In this document: positions 1 through 11,950 of the stretch, one piece after another
Layout of the letters: every line of letters starts with the position of its first letter
How positions within the stretch are numbered: the first letter of the stretch is position 1
NCBI GenBank assembly: GCA_030544215.1
Contig: JARZZO010000011.1
Coordinates: forward strand, 730,001 to 794,000
Direction of reading: 5' to 3'
Source of the DNA: Zantedeschia hybrid cultivar
Taxonomy: Eukaryota > Streptophyta > Magnoliopsida > Alismatales > Araceae
DNA length: 64,000 nt
Position numbers and translations under genes: made by a program
The notes under the pieces: generated by a model
Database searches by the model: none
The model's input: the letters and a program-made list of their open reading frames with translations, nothing else
Told to the model about the DNA's origin: nothing

Positions 1-34
1 GCGCATGAAGTGCGTAGTTCGCATATTAACACTC

Positions 35-88
<54 letters not shown>

Positions 89-99
89 CAATGTGCCCA

Positions 100-960
100 C
101 GAGCGCATGTAAGTTAAATACGCCCCCTTGAAACTCCGCCCTCTTAATAATAATAATTATAAGTTTTATAAAATTTTAAATATTAAAATAGGCCCTTTAG
201 AGTTGATCCTATTCTTAAGATTTTAATTTTTACTATCCGATCTTGACAATCGATCAAAGTCATCTAATCAAGTAAATATAAAACATCAACATGTAAAAAT
301 ACTATAAAATAGTAAAAAAAATTTTAAAAAATGTTGTATTAACTTTTAGGGTTGATCTCATCTTTGGAGTTTTAATTTTGATCTCCAAACAATAACGTAT
401 TTGATTAGATGGCTACGGTTAGTTCTTTTTGATCCCACGGTGAAAATTAAATTTTAAGGAGTGGGAAACAATCTAGAGGGGGGTATATATAGGGGTGGAT
501 ATAATACGATGTGCCCCACCCGAAGACCCCCCCTCTCGATTTAAAAAATAAAAATCATTAAAATTTAAAATATTTAAATACACCCTCTAGGTGGTTTCCC
601 ACCCATTTGGATTTAATTTCATCAGATGATCAATGAAATCAACCATAGCCGTCCAATCAAGTTAATCATTTTTTTTTGGATCAAAACTAAACCCCACAAG
701 GAATTGAATTATAATTTGATGACTTTTTTATTTTTTTTATTATTGTTCAACATTTTTAAACATTGGTTTTTGATACCTACCCGATCGGACAGCTTCAGTT
801 GATTTTTAAGATCGGACGACAAAAATTAAAGTTTCAGTAATAGAATCAGCATATTTGAATATTTATTTTTTAAAAAAACTATATTTTTTTAACATTGGGA
901 GGGTGGATTTTAGGAGTGGAGCTCATCTAACTTAGATGCTCACCCCGGGGCACATTAAAA
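100..960. repeat. AT-rich MITE-like repeats, possibly two units
   Basis: Two AT-rich stretches, about 100-480 and 480-960, share short blocks such as the 'ggttgatc', 'ccgtccaatcaag' and 'gtgaaaattaa' types. The blocks recur in both orientations, as in a fold-back element. Two similar units lie at 12,740-13,830. A (CT)n(TA)n microsatellite at about 34-86 sits beside the first unit. No coding potential is seen. Unit boundaries and TSDs could not be fixed, so calling them MITEs is an inference. Confidence 0.35.
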
Positions 961-1125
961 GTTATATAATTTGTTTTCAAGGACTAGGATCAACAAATGG
1001 ATTTAGTGCATATTTGAAATAATTTAGGTATGGCCAATTTAATTTATATCTTTGGGATATGTATTTTATTGTCTTTATATTTTAATTGTATAATGGACAT
1101 GACCTGTCTATTGTTCTTTTACAAG

Positions 1126-1575
1126 AGAATGACTTGCTGCACTGCATATGGTTGAGTTGGAATGGCGTAATCGCACATGGCCCCGCGTCTTGCATTTAAT
1201 GCGCCCTGATGTTAGCTAAAAAAATTAAAACATTTACTTTTTTTTTTTTAATGCTCTCGAGAGCGTTAAGATGATCTCGAAAGGTCAGGATGCTCTTGAG
1301 AGCATCCGTGCAGTCATATGCTCTCTAGAGCATCTTGACGCTCTCGAGAGCATCATGGCGTTCTTAAGAGCGGCCTGAGCAGTCTGACACTCTCGAGAGC
1401 ATCAATAAGTTTTTGAAAATGTCTTGACGCTCTTGAAAACATAATTTTTTTTTTTTTTGCTGATGTCAAAACGTAATTATTGTGGGTTGTGAGGCCATGT
1501 GTGGTTGTGCACGTGGCAGAACGGGACGGGATAGCCTATTTCAACTCAGTCATATGCGGTAAAGTAAGTCATTCT
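1126..1575. mobile_element. 450-bp TIR element with internal GCTCTCGAGAGC palindromes
   Basis: The two ends are imperfect inverted repeats of about 40-45 bp. The left starts AGAATGACTTGC; the reverse complement of the right starts AGAATGACTTAC, and both continue through GCATATG and GAGTTG blocks. The inside (1251-1440) is a string of short palindromes of the form GCTCTCGAGAGC, with variants, alternating with 'catc' and 'tgac' spacers. There is no open reading frame. I could not find a convincing TSD, so the superfamily is unassigned; the long TIRs would suit a Mutator-type MITE. Confidence 0.6.
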
Positions 1576-2418
1576 TATGCATGAATGTCGACCTAGTGAA
1601 GGATGTAAGCAAGTGCATTTATAAGAAAATTAAATCTGAAAAATCTTGATGTAAGCACGATATATGGGGAATAAACCTTTTTAAAGGAGATTCAAGTGCC
1701 ATGAATCACACGGGCTTCTGCCAATTCACAATAAAATAAAATAACGATTTCGTTATTTATCATCTTTTTTGCATGTAACGGCTTGGAAGTAACTTAATAA
1801 ATCGTAAACCAGTCTGTTCGTGATTTTCATGCCAGCCTTTGAGCTTTCATACGCAATGAACATGGGCTAGGACTGTTTTCTTTTTTAATGAATGAACATG
1901 CTCGTTTTATAGAATTTAGAAGACATTGTGTCCAAGGACCTTAATTAACCATTGATAAAAGAGGAACGTTATTATAACATATTTTTTTCCACCCTCCTCA
2001 CTGCACACATTAATTTATGTCGCTACTGTTTGATCTTTACGACAGCAATGGACTGAATACATTTTATAGTTTAAAAAAATTGCAAGGTTAGGGACAATTC
2101 GAACCCTGATTTTCTCAACTCAACTTAATTCAACTAAATCTTAATCTCAAATTAATTGGGATTGACTATATGCTCCACTTTAATGGTTTCGGACTCCATC
2201 TTTCGGAAGATTTAAAGTTTTCAAATCATATTAAATTACTTTTCTCCAAGTTAATCTAACTCTATCATTTTTTCTCTTCCCTTCCTCTATTTTAATATGT
2301 TTCATTTTTTTAACTAGAGTCTCTCTAAATTTACATCTAACGAACTTAAACCATCTTAATCTCTCTTCTCTTAATTTGTCCTCAATTGCTACCACTTCCA
2401 TCTTTTCTTTAATACACT

Positions 2419-2732
2419 CATTTTGTAAGTAATGTTTGTTGCAACATACACATTCAGCTGTAGGGTTATTCTCTGCGTAATTTGATAGTTCAGATATGTG
2501 AGAGTATGATCTCTCTCTCTCTCTCTCTCTCTTTATACATTTTGTAGTTTAAAAAAATTACAAGGTTAGGGACAACCCGAGCATTGCTTTCCTACAGTCT
2601 AATTTTTTATTAGACGGTCATTTAAAAGAAAGAGAGAGAGATCATACTTTCACATATTTGAACCATCAAATTCGCAGAGCATAATCCAACAGCTGAATGT
2701 GTATGTTGCAATGAACATTACTCACAAAATAA
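2419..2732. repeat. Large inverted repeat (about 100-bp arms)
   Basis: The arm at 2419-2520 is matched in reverse complement by 2630-2732. They share the block 'gcaacatacacattcagctg' and both end in a (CT)n/(GA)n run next to the loop. The loop of about 110 bp begins with a piece (about 2533-2590) that also occurs at about 2059-2110, around 'caaggttagggacaa'. This is a fold-back or MITE-like structure. It is not coding. Confidence 0.6.
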
Positions 2733-2774
2733 GGAGGCTAATAAAATTTTGACGGTTGGGGATGGGTAGATATT

Positions 2775-3309
2775 TGTTAGAATAGTCTCAAATAAAAAAA
2801 GAAACAAAAATAAATAATGCTTAACTAGGTAGTGCCTACTCCTCTTAATACCTTAGTTTTGAGTTGGATAACTTAATAATTTTAATATGATACCAGAGCC
2901 GCCACAATTCCAAATTGAGACATGTATTCTGTCTTTGTGATTTATATAACAGAGTCTAAAATCAGTGGGCATGTTAGAATAGTCTCACATCGGAAAATGT
3001 ATGAAGGTTTTGAGCTAGATGACTCAATAACCCCAATATGCTATTAGAGCCTGCCATAGCCAAATGGGCCATGCACCCTGTCTTTATGGTCCACATGAGA
3101 AAATGGACAAAATAAAACAATATTTAAATAAATGTAGGCTCTCTCGCATAGACCTCAAAGATAGAGTGCATGACTCGATTTGCAACCATGGACTCTGATG
3201 CCATATTGAGATTATCCAACTCGAAACCTTAAGACATTAAGTAGAGTAAGTATCTATTTAACTGTTATTTATTGTCTTTTTTTTTTTTCAATGTAAGACT
3301 ATTATAACA
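2775..3309. mobile_element. TRIM cluster with direct and inverted LTR copies
   Basis: Three copies of a short LTR of about 65-115 bp are present. Two are in plus orientation (2775-2887 and 2972-3038), both opening TGTTAGAATAGTCTCA. One is in minus orientation (3204-3309), opening TGTTATAATAGTCTTACA. Each is followed by a degenerate tRNA-Met primer-binding site: TGATACCAGAGCC at 2888, TGCTATTAGAGCC at 3039, and TGGCATCAGAG read on the minus strand at 3203-3193. The size and lack of genes fit terminal-repeat retrotransposons in miniature. The inverted third LTR indicates a rearranged or composite insertion. It belongs to the same family as the TRIM at 6154-6474. Confidence 0.65.
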
Positions 3310-5339
3310 ATATTTATATAGGACATTCTTTAAAACGTGAATTTGTTTTATATTTAGTGGATGAGCTAAAGCAAAAACAATAAGATGGAAGAATTGGATA
3401 ATAAGATAAACTTTTACATCATTTGGGTGAAGATAAATTGGTTTGAATGTATATGAATCTAAGGCTAGATTGATATCTATACAAAGTTGCAACCAACTTA
3501 TGATGTATTCTAAAGACTCGTCACTCATATATATTACTAAACTCGACCCTGGATGGATTTCATATCTTCATCCCGTATTATATAGTTAAAAATGAATTGC
3601 AAATCCTTGAGTCGAGCATTATCTTGTTCTCTTATATGTTACACTACATCTCTGCCTTATGAATAATCAAAACTAAGCCAACAATGAACATAAAGCTTCG
3701 ATGGATCAACTGAATACTGTTTCTTTTTCCTCTTTTCATATGGGTAAAGTCTGAAGGTAAGAGTGGGGTGTGTGAATATTAAAACTAATGATGTTACACA
3801 TTGGAAACCATATTATGAAAACATGTCTAATCATGTAAACGTGAATTATTAGAATAAGTTCATCATACTAACCGGAACCGGAAAGATAAGTTGTGTGTGT
3901 GGGGGGGAAAAATTAGACCTTGCTATTTGTTTAATTGAATCGGACAGAGTAAAGATCCTTGCAAGATGGTTAGCCGTTAAGTCAAATAATGACCTTACCT
4001 ATTTCAATTTCCGCTTCCTAACTGACCTAACAAAAAGTTCATTTATACTTTAAGCATGTAGTATGAACAGATTTCTTTTAATAATTGATACGAATATGCG
4101 TGAACTTTCCTCAAACTACGATTTATCGGTGTACAATGAGTAATAGTTGTGGTACCATCCACTTTTTTTAAAAAACAATCTCTATACAATGAGAAGGGGG
4201 GAGAAGCAGAAAAGGGGGCATGAACAGTACTCAGACTTAATTATTTAGCTAGGTTTGGGTTATCGTTTTCCTTGGTAACATTCTATGGGAAACCTTAATT
4301 ATAACGTTCAAACATTGCATCACGGAAAAGAATAATTCAATTTTTTTATCAAAAGTTAGCGTGTCAGTTTCCTTGCTCTACTTATAGGAGTTGTTTATTA
4401 ACGAAGCCTACTTGTTTTATAATATTTTGTGTTCCGAAAACACCAATCTTCTCTTGGAAAAGGAAAAGTACCTTTAGAAGCTGCAGGTGCGTAGTTCTGA
4501 AGGAAATTTATTCATTCTTGTTGTCATGATGTGGTTCCATTTGCCAACATTCATATCGATAACTAGGGTTCCTTCTCTTTTCTGCTTTTCTTGCCTCTCT
4601 GACCGGACAACCAAAAGAATTCCAACACCCTCAGACAGGTGTGGTGAGTATAACTTAATGCGACTTTCGGATAATGTCTCAAGGCTCCACTCCCCTATGG
4701 CTATGGGGGGAGGAAGGAGTGAAACTTCGTACCATCTTCAGGCAGCTAACTTCTAACCAATAGGTTGGCCTCTCACACATAGAAAGAAGGAAATCTAGCA
4801 CTATTTGTTTCATTTCACAGGAAAAATATTATTCATACAACGACTATTTGAGTACTCCATTTCGAAATTGCGAGTATGAGCTAGTAACTAGATAACTTGG
4901 CTTGTCATTTTGCTAGCAATTACACCCTGCATCTCATTTAACGAACATGGGGTTACCTCCATCGATCCAACTTTAATTTGAGGAGCTAATCAGCGACCGA
5001 ATTTATACCTTTTGTGGAGGAACGCCCTCAGATGCACGCAGTCTAATTTTGTTGACAATTGGCTTCCTTTGGATGATGCGTATAGTATGCAATGGAACTC
5101 TCTTACGTGTAAATTAATTCCATAGTGCAGATGCAATTCATGCAATGGAACTCACTGTCAATGAGTGTACGTACCTCTCTTACGTCATCAAGCTTATACC
5201 CATGCAAAAGGACTTGAAGGAATGGAATTAGCATTAAATTCATCTTGCCATGACAATGTCATAGCTAGTCTCTTCCGTCTCTGATTCAGATATCGCTGGC
5301 AAGCTCATATACAGTATGAACCCTTGCCTTGGTCTAGAA
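3310..5339. other. AT-rich stretch without recognised genes
   Basis: I see no convincing coding region, RNA gene or terminal repeat. The short open frames here have no recognisable motifs. The segment lies downstream of the minus-strand kinase pseudogene and may contain its old 3' flank. Confidence 0.4.
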
Positions 5340-6970
5340 TCCGAATTTCTTATGGGCAACTGTAGAAACAAAAGGATTAGGCGGCATCTCTAGATCACTT
5401 GAGACACACTAACATCTGAACCACACTCTTCATTGAAGGGCGGTTCACTGGATATGTATGCACCATTTATATATAGAGCCGTGATTGTCAAAATTCTTGC
5501 TATATTAGCATCTTCTTCTTCGACTGTATTCAGGTTAAGCTCTAACAAGATGCATGTTATGAGGTTTGATGTCGAAGTGAAGGAACAATTGCATTTTTCG
5601 CTCCAATTGTTGTTTTTATTTTTGTATTCTTGATTTATCCACTAGGTCAGTCTGGTTGATTTTTTGCACCTAGTTTTTCCGGAACGCATTGAAAAGCCTA
5701 CATACGTGTACGCAAAACCCCCCAATCTTTGCAGCGCTGGTCGAGGGTTCCTCTTGAAGTTTATTCTCATTCTCTTCATGAAAAATGATTTATTTGCCCT
5801 GAAATAACTTGTACAAATCTTTTCATTTTCTAATTCGACCCGATCCGTTCGTTCGTAGAGTTGATGATTCCCACCAAGAATTTGGTCGCCAGGTGGGGAT
5901 ACTCAGTTCCTAACGCTATTCCAATGGCGATGTCATGAAGCTTGGCCCACCCTAGCAATGGACCTTTAGTTTTGATCTTTAGGAAATATATGAACTTTGC
6001 TAATGATTCATTTGGCATAAATTCATAAATGAGGGCTCTTTTGTTGCCATCAGCACAGAAGCCCAGAAGATGCACCACATGGACATGGTGAATTCTGCCT
6101 ATGGTTCGCACTTGATTCACAAACTCTTCTCCATCATCTCCGGTGGTTTTTGGTATTAGAATAGTCTTATATTAGAAAAAAGACAAAATCAAAAAGTGTT
6201 TAGAAGATGGTGCATACTCCACTCATAGTCTTAAGGTTTTGAGTTAGATGACTCTATAACTTCAACATGGTATCAGAGCCCATAGTTATGAACCGGACCA
6301 CGCACTCTATATTTGTGGTTCACGTGACAGAGCTTAAAATCGGCCTGCACGTGATGAGACGTGTTAAAATAGTTCTGTATTGAAAAAATGACAAAACCAA
6401 AAGTGTTTAGAAGATAGTGCTTACTCCACTCATAGTTTTAAGGTTTTGAACTGAATGACCTAATAACTTCAACACTCGGGAGCACCTTTACTGCCACCTG
6501 AATTCCATTGGGTAGCAACCCCGGCCCTTGTATGCGCTACCATACCCACCTTCGCCAAGTTTAATCTTGAACTGGTCTATGATCTTTTTGATATCTGCTT
6601 AGGAGTATCTCATGGAATTGAGAGATTTGTAATCCCCCAAAAACTTCTCAATCTTCCTTTGGCTTTCACTTTCCTTGTCTTTCTTCCACTTCCACGAGAG
6701 ATAAAGCTTAATGACTAAAGCCAAAGCCAAAAAGAACAAGAAGGTACCTATGTTGACACCTGCAAATCTGAAGGAGAAAAATGTTAGGTAGATCAAACCA
6801 AGTGCCTTAATTAATTATGTGGAATGGTCTGAATTCTGAAGTTGTCAAATAGGCTAAAAAAAAGGGATGATGACTTCCACCGACCTGCACAAGCAATAGC
6901 AAATAAACCACAGATCACAATCAATGCAACGACTACTGTACTGCCAAGTGGCTCTTTCCTGTCCATACAC
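5340..6970 (-). pseudogene. LRK10L/Lr10-type receptor kinase pseudogene, 3' half
   Basis: On the minus strand a membrane-proximal exon (about 6970-6885, hydrophobic, ending in a GT donor) is followed by an exon from about 6776. That exon reads through a transmembrane segment and a juxtamembrane region ending 'NSMRYS', then a stop codon where the family usually has Tyr. It continues as 'ADIKKII' and a glycine-rich loop GEGGYG. A frameshift follows in the loop, and a TRIM (6154-6474) interrupts the VAVKVLPE region. Downstream, 'RTIGRIHH' and 'LIYEFMPNESL' (6120-5900) are kinase subdomains III-V. Subdomain XI, RPSMKSVVQML, and the 'EMPPNPFVST' tail appear near 5445-5350. The stretch 5470-5830 is too decayed to read. 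It is a dead paralogue of the intact kinase at 25.6-31.1 kb, in opposite orientation. Its extracellular exon is missing; copia DNA occupies that place. Confidence 0.8.
6154..6474 (+). mobile_element. TRIM inserted in the kinase pseudogene
   Basis: A 5' LTR (6154-6267, starting TATTAGAATAGTC and ending TTCAACA) is followed directly by the primer-binding site TGGTATCAGAGCC (6268-6280). About 80 bp of internal DNA and a 3' LTR (6362-6474, starting TGTTAAAATAG and ending TTCAACA) complete the element. There are no genes, as expected of a TRIM. It interrupts the kinase between the VKVLPE region and the following 'EEFVNQVRTIG'. The flanks TTTGG/CTCGG resemble each other only partly, so the TSD is uncertain. 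Confidence 0.8.
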
Positions 6971-7090
6971 GGTTTTATTTCCTTTTGTTGATTCCTTTAT
7001 TTTATTTTTTATTGATTCCTAAGGTAACTGATATTCTAAATTGTTAGATTTTGATGAAAAGAACGACATACTTCATTCGTGCGATGCTCC

Positions 7091-9856
7091 TTATGTAGTG
7101 TTACATCGGGTAACATAACCCACATGAGTATATATATGGAGTATGCTCAGCTTGTTACACAAAATGAAAAAACGAGGAGAAGCTAAAGCCTTTGTAAACA
7201 AATCTGCAAGTTGTTCTTCCGATGGAGTGAATGAAGTAACGATCTTCTTTGACATCACAACTTCTCGAACAAAGTGGCAATCCACCTCAACATGCATGGT
7301 CTGCTCATAGAACATTGGGTTGCTGGCAATGTAAATGGCAGCTTGGTTGTCGCAATGCATTATCATAGGCTCGGAGCATTCAACACCCAGTTCTCGCATT
7401 AGAGATTGAAGCCACATTATCTCACAAGTAGTGTGAGCCATGGCTCGATATTCAGCCTCAACACTTGACCTTACCACAACATTCTGTTTCTTGCTCCGTC
7501 AGGAGGCCAAGTTACCATCAACGTAGGAACAATAGCATGATGTAGACTTTCTGTTAGAAGAGGAACCAGGATAATCTACATTAGAGTATGCCTCCAGCCG
7601 AAGGTGACTGTACTTCTTATACAACAACCCTTTTCTTGAAGATCTTTTTACATATCTCAGAATCCTCAAAATAGCCTCCCATTGACATTGCTTTGGACTA
7701 TGCATAAATTGACTGACCAATCCAACTGCAAATGTAATGTCTGGTCTTGTATTGGTCAAATAATTGAGTTTGCCCACCAGACGCTGACAACGACTAACAT
7801 CAGGGAAATCATCTCCTGATTGGTCTCATAACTCTGGCCGTGTAACAAGTGGAGTGTCTACAGGTTTGCAACCAAGAAGCCCAATTTTTTGTAGCAAGTC
7901 CAAGACATATTTTTGTTTAGATAGCGAAATCCAATCTCTACTATACACAACCTCTATGCCAAGGAAATAACGTGGTCTACCGAGATCTTTAGTGACAACC
8001 TATTTATGTAGGTCTGTCTTTATAGTGGCAATACCTTCTACATCACTGCCAGTCAGGATCATATCATCAACATAGACAGCTAGAACTACAATGCATGCAA
8101 GTGTCTTTTTGATGAAGACAGAATGATCAGCTTGGCTACGATGGAGACCAATGACAGAGGCAATTTGGCTAAACCAGGCTCTCGGACTATGTTTTAGACC
8201 ATAGATTGCCTTCCGCAATTTGCACATCTTATTCTCCCCTTGAGCAACATACCTGGGAGGTTGCTCCATGTAAACATCCTCCTGCAAATTACCATAGAGG
8301 AATGCATTTTTGACGTCCATCTGAATCATCTGCCATCCAAGATTAGTCTCCAGAGAAAACAACACACGTACAGAACTGATGCGTGCAACATGAGAGAAAA
8401 TCTCAAAGTAGTTAATGTCTTGTGTCTGAGTAAAGCCTTTTGCAACAAGACGAGTCTTGAATCGATCAATGGAGCCATCAATGAGGTACTTGAGAGTGAA
8501 CACCCATTTGCATGCAATCGGCACAACACGAGAGGGAGGAGTGACAAGATCCCATGTCCTAGGGGAGATAAGTGCAGACATCTCCTCATCCATTGTAGGC
8601 TTATGCTGGGAATCAGATATTGCATCTTGGAAAGACTGGGGAATAGAAATGGAGGAAAGTGACAAAACAAACTCCCGAAAAGATGGACTGAGATGATCAT
8701 AAGAAACAAAACGAACAAGAGGATGACGGTGACACTGCGTGAGCTTTTATGAAGAGATGGACATGTGAAGTTGGTATCAGTAAAGGAAGGTAAGTTGGCA
8801 GTGCATTTACCTTTCCTGAGAGCAATGGGAAGGTCCACTACCAAGGGAGGTTTAGGTGGCGGATCCCCATCCAAGGAGATGCTTGTGGCAACGTAGTTGG
8901 CGGCATCTGTTTCACTCGATGCTGATATACTTGTAACGGATTTGTAGAGGGGTTCACAACATCATAAGGATTGTCGCTAGAAGGAAATTCGATAAAGGAG
9001 GAAGGACATGTGGAATGGCAAAGGAAGAGGAGCCGACGCCACTAACTGTGGAAAAAAATAGGGAGTGGATTAAAAAAATGTGATGTCAGTAGTGACAAAG
9101 AACTGCCGAGAGGTCGGATCAAAACAACGATACCTTTTTTGAGTGTGCGAATACCCAAGAAATATACATCGTGTAGCGTGAGGGGAGAGCTTGTCATGAC
9201 CTGGACCAAGGGCGTGAACAAAGCAGAGGTATACAAAGACTCTAGGAGGAAGCATGAAAGGCTCCGTGGTAGGATGAAGATAAGAGAAAGGACAATGACC
9301 CGAGAGTACAGAGGAAGGGAACACAGTTGATGAGATAGCAGGTTGTAAGAATGACATCTCCCCAAAAACACTTCGGAACAGACATGTGAAACATAAGTGT
9401 CAGAGCAACGTCAAGTAAATGCCGATTTTTGCGTTCTACAATCCCATTATGCTGTGAGGTATACGCACAAAAGGATTGGTGAATAATGCCATAAGCAGAA
9501 CAAAAAAGGACAAACTGAGAGAACAAATATTCCCGAGCACTGTCAGAAGGAGTATCTTCATAATAGTAGAAAATTGTGTTTTTATTTCTGGAAAGAAAGT
9601 TTGAAATACCTGAAAGACCTCAGATCGACTCTTTAAAATATACAACTAAGTCATCTAAGAGTGGTCATCAATAAAGGTGGCAAAATACCTATAACCAAGA
9701 GACTTAACTACCGGCCTGGGGCCTCAAATATCAAATGAATTAATGCAAAAGGAGATGAACTCCGTTTATTCAGACTAGAGGGAAAAGACACTCTATGATG
9801 CTTACCTAGCTCACAAGCATCACACTGAAATTGAGACAACGTAGAGGAAGTGAACT
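7091..9856 (-). pseudogene. Copia integrase, reverse transcriptase and RNase H remnant
   Basis: From high to low coordinates: a GAG-pre-integrase end with 'CDACELGKHHR' (about 9820); integrase core fragments (9645-9040, including 'CAYTSQHNGIVERKNRHL'); reverse transcriptase at 8665-7800 with 'ACKWVFTLKY', 'MDVKNAFLYGNL' and the catalytic 'VYVDDMILTG'; and RNase H at 7777-7100 with 'RPDITFAVG', 'SSVEAEYRAMA' and 'ADLFTKAL'. The frame changes several times, and stops separate RT from RNase H. The product would have copied and integrated the element; it cannot be made intact from this copy. Confidence 0.85.
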
Positions 9857-11950
9857 TGTAAGGATTGAAGTTTCAAATCTGGTTATCGGGTCAGTTTTCG
9901 GGGTCGGATTCCTTATTTTGGGCCATGGTGGGGCTGAGACTTAGTTTTCTTTTCGCGTCGAGCTTGCTCGACGCGGTTTAAACGGCGTCCAGCAATGTGG
10001 ACGTGTTTTAGGCTGTGCCACGTGCGCTGGCCTTGGGGCGCGAGAGTACGGCCCCGGTCATATCGTCTGAATGGCGTCTTGGATGGACGACGTCATTTAG
10101 AGTACAACCTTAGTTTGTCAGTGTACGACCCGGTCTTGTCGTCCAAATGACGTCGGGCTTGCACGACGCATTTTCCCCAGCTTCTGTTTGACCCCGCGAA
10201 CCCTCCCTCCTTTCCCTTATTCTCTCCTTTCTCTTCTCTCTCCTCTCTTCTCTCCGATCTCCGGCGAACCCTTCCCCCTCTCCTTGCTTTCCTCCCTCCA
10301 TTCCATCTCTCCCTCCACTCCATTAACCTCTTAACTCCCACCACTACCACTACTATCTCCTCCGCGGCGCATTTCCCTCCGGACGGCGGCCGACGTTTCG
10401 GTGGAGTAACGGCGTCCACAGCGGTACCGGCGGCGGCGTGTGGCGAGGCGGGTTGGCGGCTTGGAGCTAGGAAGAGTTCGAGTAACCGGTAGGGTGACGA
10501 TCCCTGTTGTATTTCGTTTAAAAACCATGTTTTCCCGCTTTGGAGCATGTTTAGGAGTTTTTTCTTGAGGTGAAAATACTAATTGCATGTAATGAGAAAT
10601 TAGGTGTTTTAATGGGTATTTAGGTTCTTCTCCTCCTTCTTCACATTTTTTGTATTTTTACACGATTTAGGAGAGGAAATCCCATCCCGTGGATCGGGAG
10701 ATGGCGGAGGAAGAACATGTCTGTGAGGGTTAAATGGCGTCGGAGGACAGCGACGCCTTTTAGAAAGGCGGCTTCCACCCACGACGCGATTTAGCCCAAA
10801 TAATAGACTCTGTCTCTGAACTGATGAGCGTCCAGGGACAACGACGCCTTTTAAACGGCGACTTGCTTGGACGACGCGTTTTAAGTGAAAATTGCCCCGA
10901 AGCCTGTCTCTGATTCTATCGCTATCAGGCGACTAGGGACAGCGACGCCTTTCAAAAGGCGGCCACAGATGGCGACGCGTTTTAAGCCATTTTTCGAGGC
11001 CAGATTTCACATGAACCAGTTTAGGAGACTTGAATGACGTCGGCCTTGGGCGACGCGATTCAAGACAGAATCACATTAATTCATGTTATTAACATATCTT
11101 TACACTGTTAGATAGTTTGGTTAAATGTATGCTTGAAATCGTACTCGAAGATGAGGATTTTTACGTAATCGGATCGCACTGTGTTGTGTTTCGTGCGACC
11201 GTAGACCTAGAGTGACAGTTGTAGCGCTTAGGCACCCTGTGTCGGTGTGGGAGAGACACAGCCGGTGTGGGAGTTGTGGGGTGACGCCTAGAGAAAGGGT
11301 CACCTGGTGTACCCCGGGATTAGCTAGTACCGGTGTAGGAGTGGTACTTTTGAAGTGTCACTCGTGCTGGGGGAAGCAAAAACCACCTAGAGCCAGTTAG
11401 GCCGGAGTAACTAGCGTGCTATCCGAGGGGTTACTGTTTGGTCTCAGCGGGTCGGTGTTTCCCGCATTCGGCCGTGTGGTTGACGTGTTTTTTCGAGACG
11501 TTGGTTGTGGACTCCATGGTAGAATGGTTTCAGAGTTGTGCATGTTACATTTCGAATGCATGTGTTTTATATCGAAATTTAGGAATTATATTTATTGTTT
11601 TACTTGCTTAATTTACCTATAATTGCGTTGCTGCACTTGTGGGTGTGTGAGTGAGCAGTGGAGATCGAAGGATCCCTACTGAGTCTTTTCGATGAGACTC
11701 ACCCCTGCGGTTTTCAGGTGAGGGTTCCAGGCAGGTGTAGCGAAGAGAGTGCTGCCTTAAGTTGCGCGCCAACAGCCGTTGTTCCGGGGTATGCCCCGAC
11801 GTAGTTGTTATTTTATTTTCTGGCCTGTACATTTAATTATTTCATTTTCAGTTGGAGTATGTAATTATTTGCTGTGTCGAGTCGCATAGAGTCGCATTGT
11901 AATAATTTTTAATTCTTGCACTTCCTTTTCAATTCAATGCGATGTGGAAA
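9857..11950. mobile_element. LTR of family A, 3'-truncated, inside the copia element
   Basis: It begins TGTAAGGATTGAAGTTTC and matches the start and order of blocks of the complete solo LTR at 15,067-18,930. The copy lacks that LTR's final ~100 bp, and adjoining copia sequence is also missing, so insertion was accompanied or followed by deletion. It is unusually GC-rich for the window. It carries repeated CGTC...GACGC(G/C)TTTT units at about 9950-10,010, 10,070-10,170, 10,735-10,790, 10,830-10,885, 10,930-10,985 and 11,035-11,065. The open frames in it are not recognisable proteins. Confidence 0.65.

Noticed and set aside
2500..2700. A microRNA precursor at the inverted repeat
   Set aside because: The arms (about 100 bp) and loop could fold, but the arms include simple CT/GA repeats and there is no evidence of a defined small RNA; a fold-back repeat is the simpler reading.
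8240..8874. Plus- and minus-strand open frames of 80-180 codons overlapping the copia RT
   Set aside because: They are shadows of the RT frame: the RT motifs read in only one minus-strand frame, and the others have no recognisable protein features.
10093..10588. Arg/Glu-rich minus-strand frames in the family A LTR
   Set aside because: They arise from a CT-rich leader-like stretch, and the same region of the second copy does not keep the frame.
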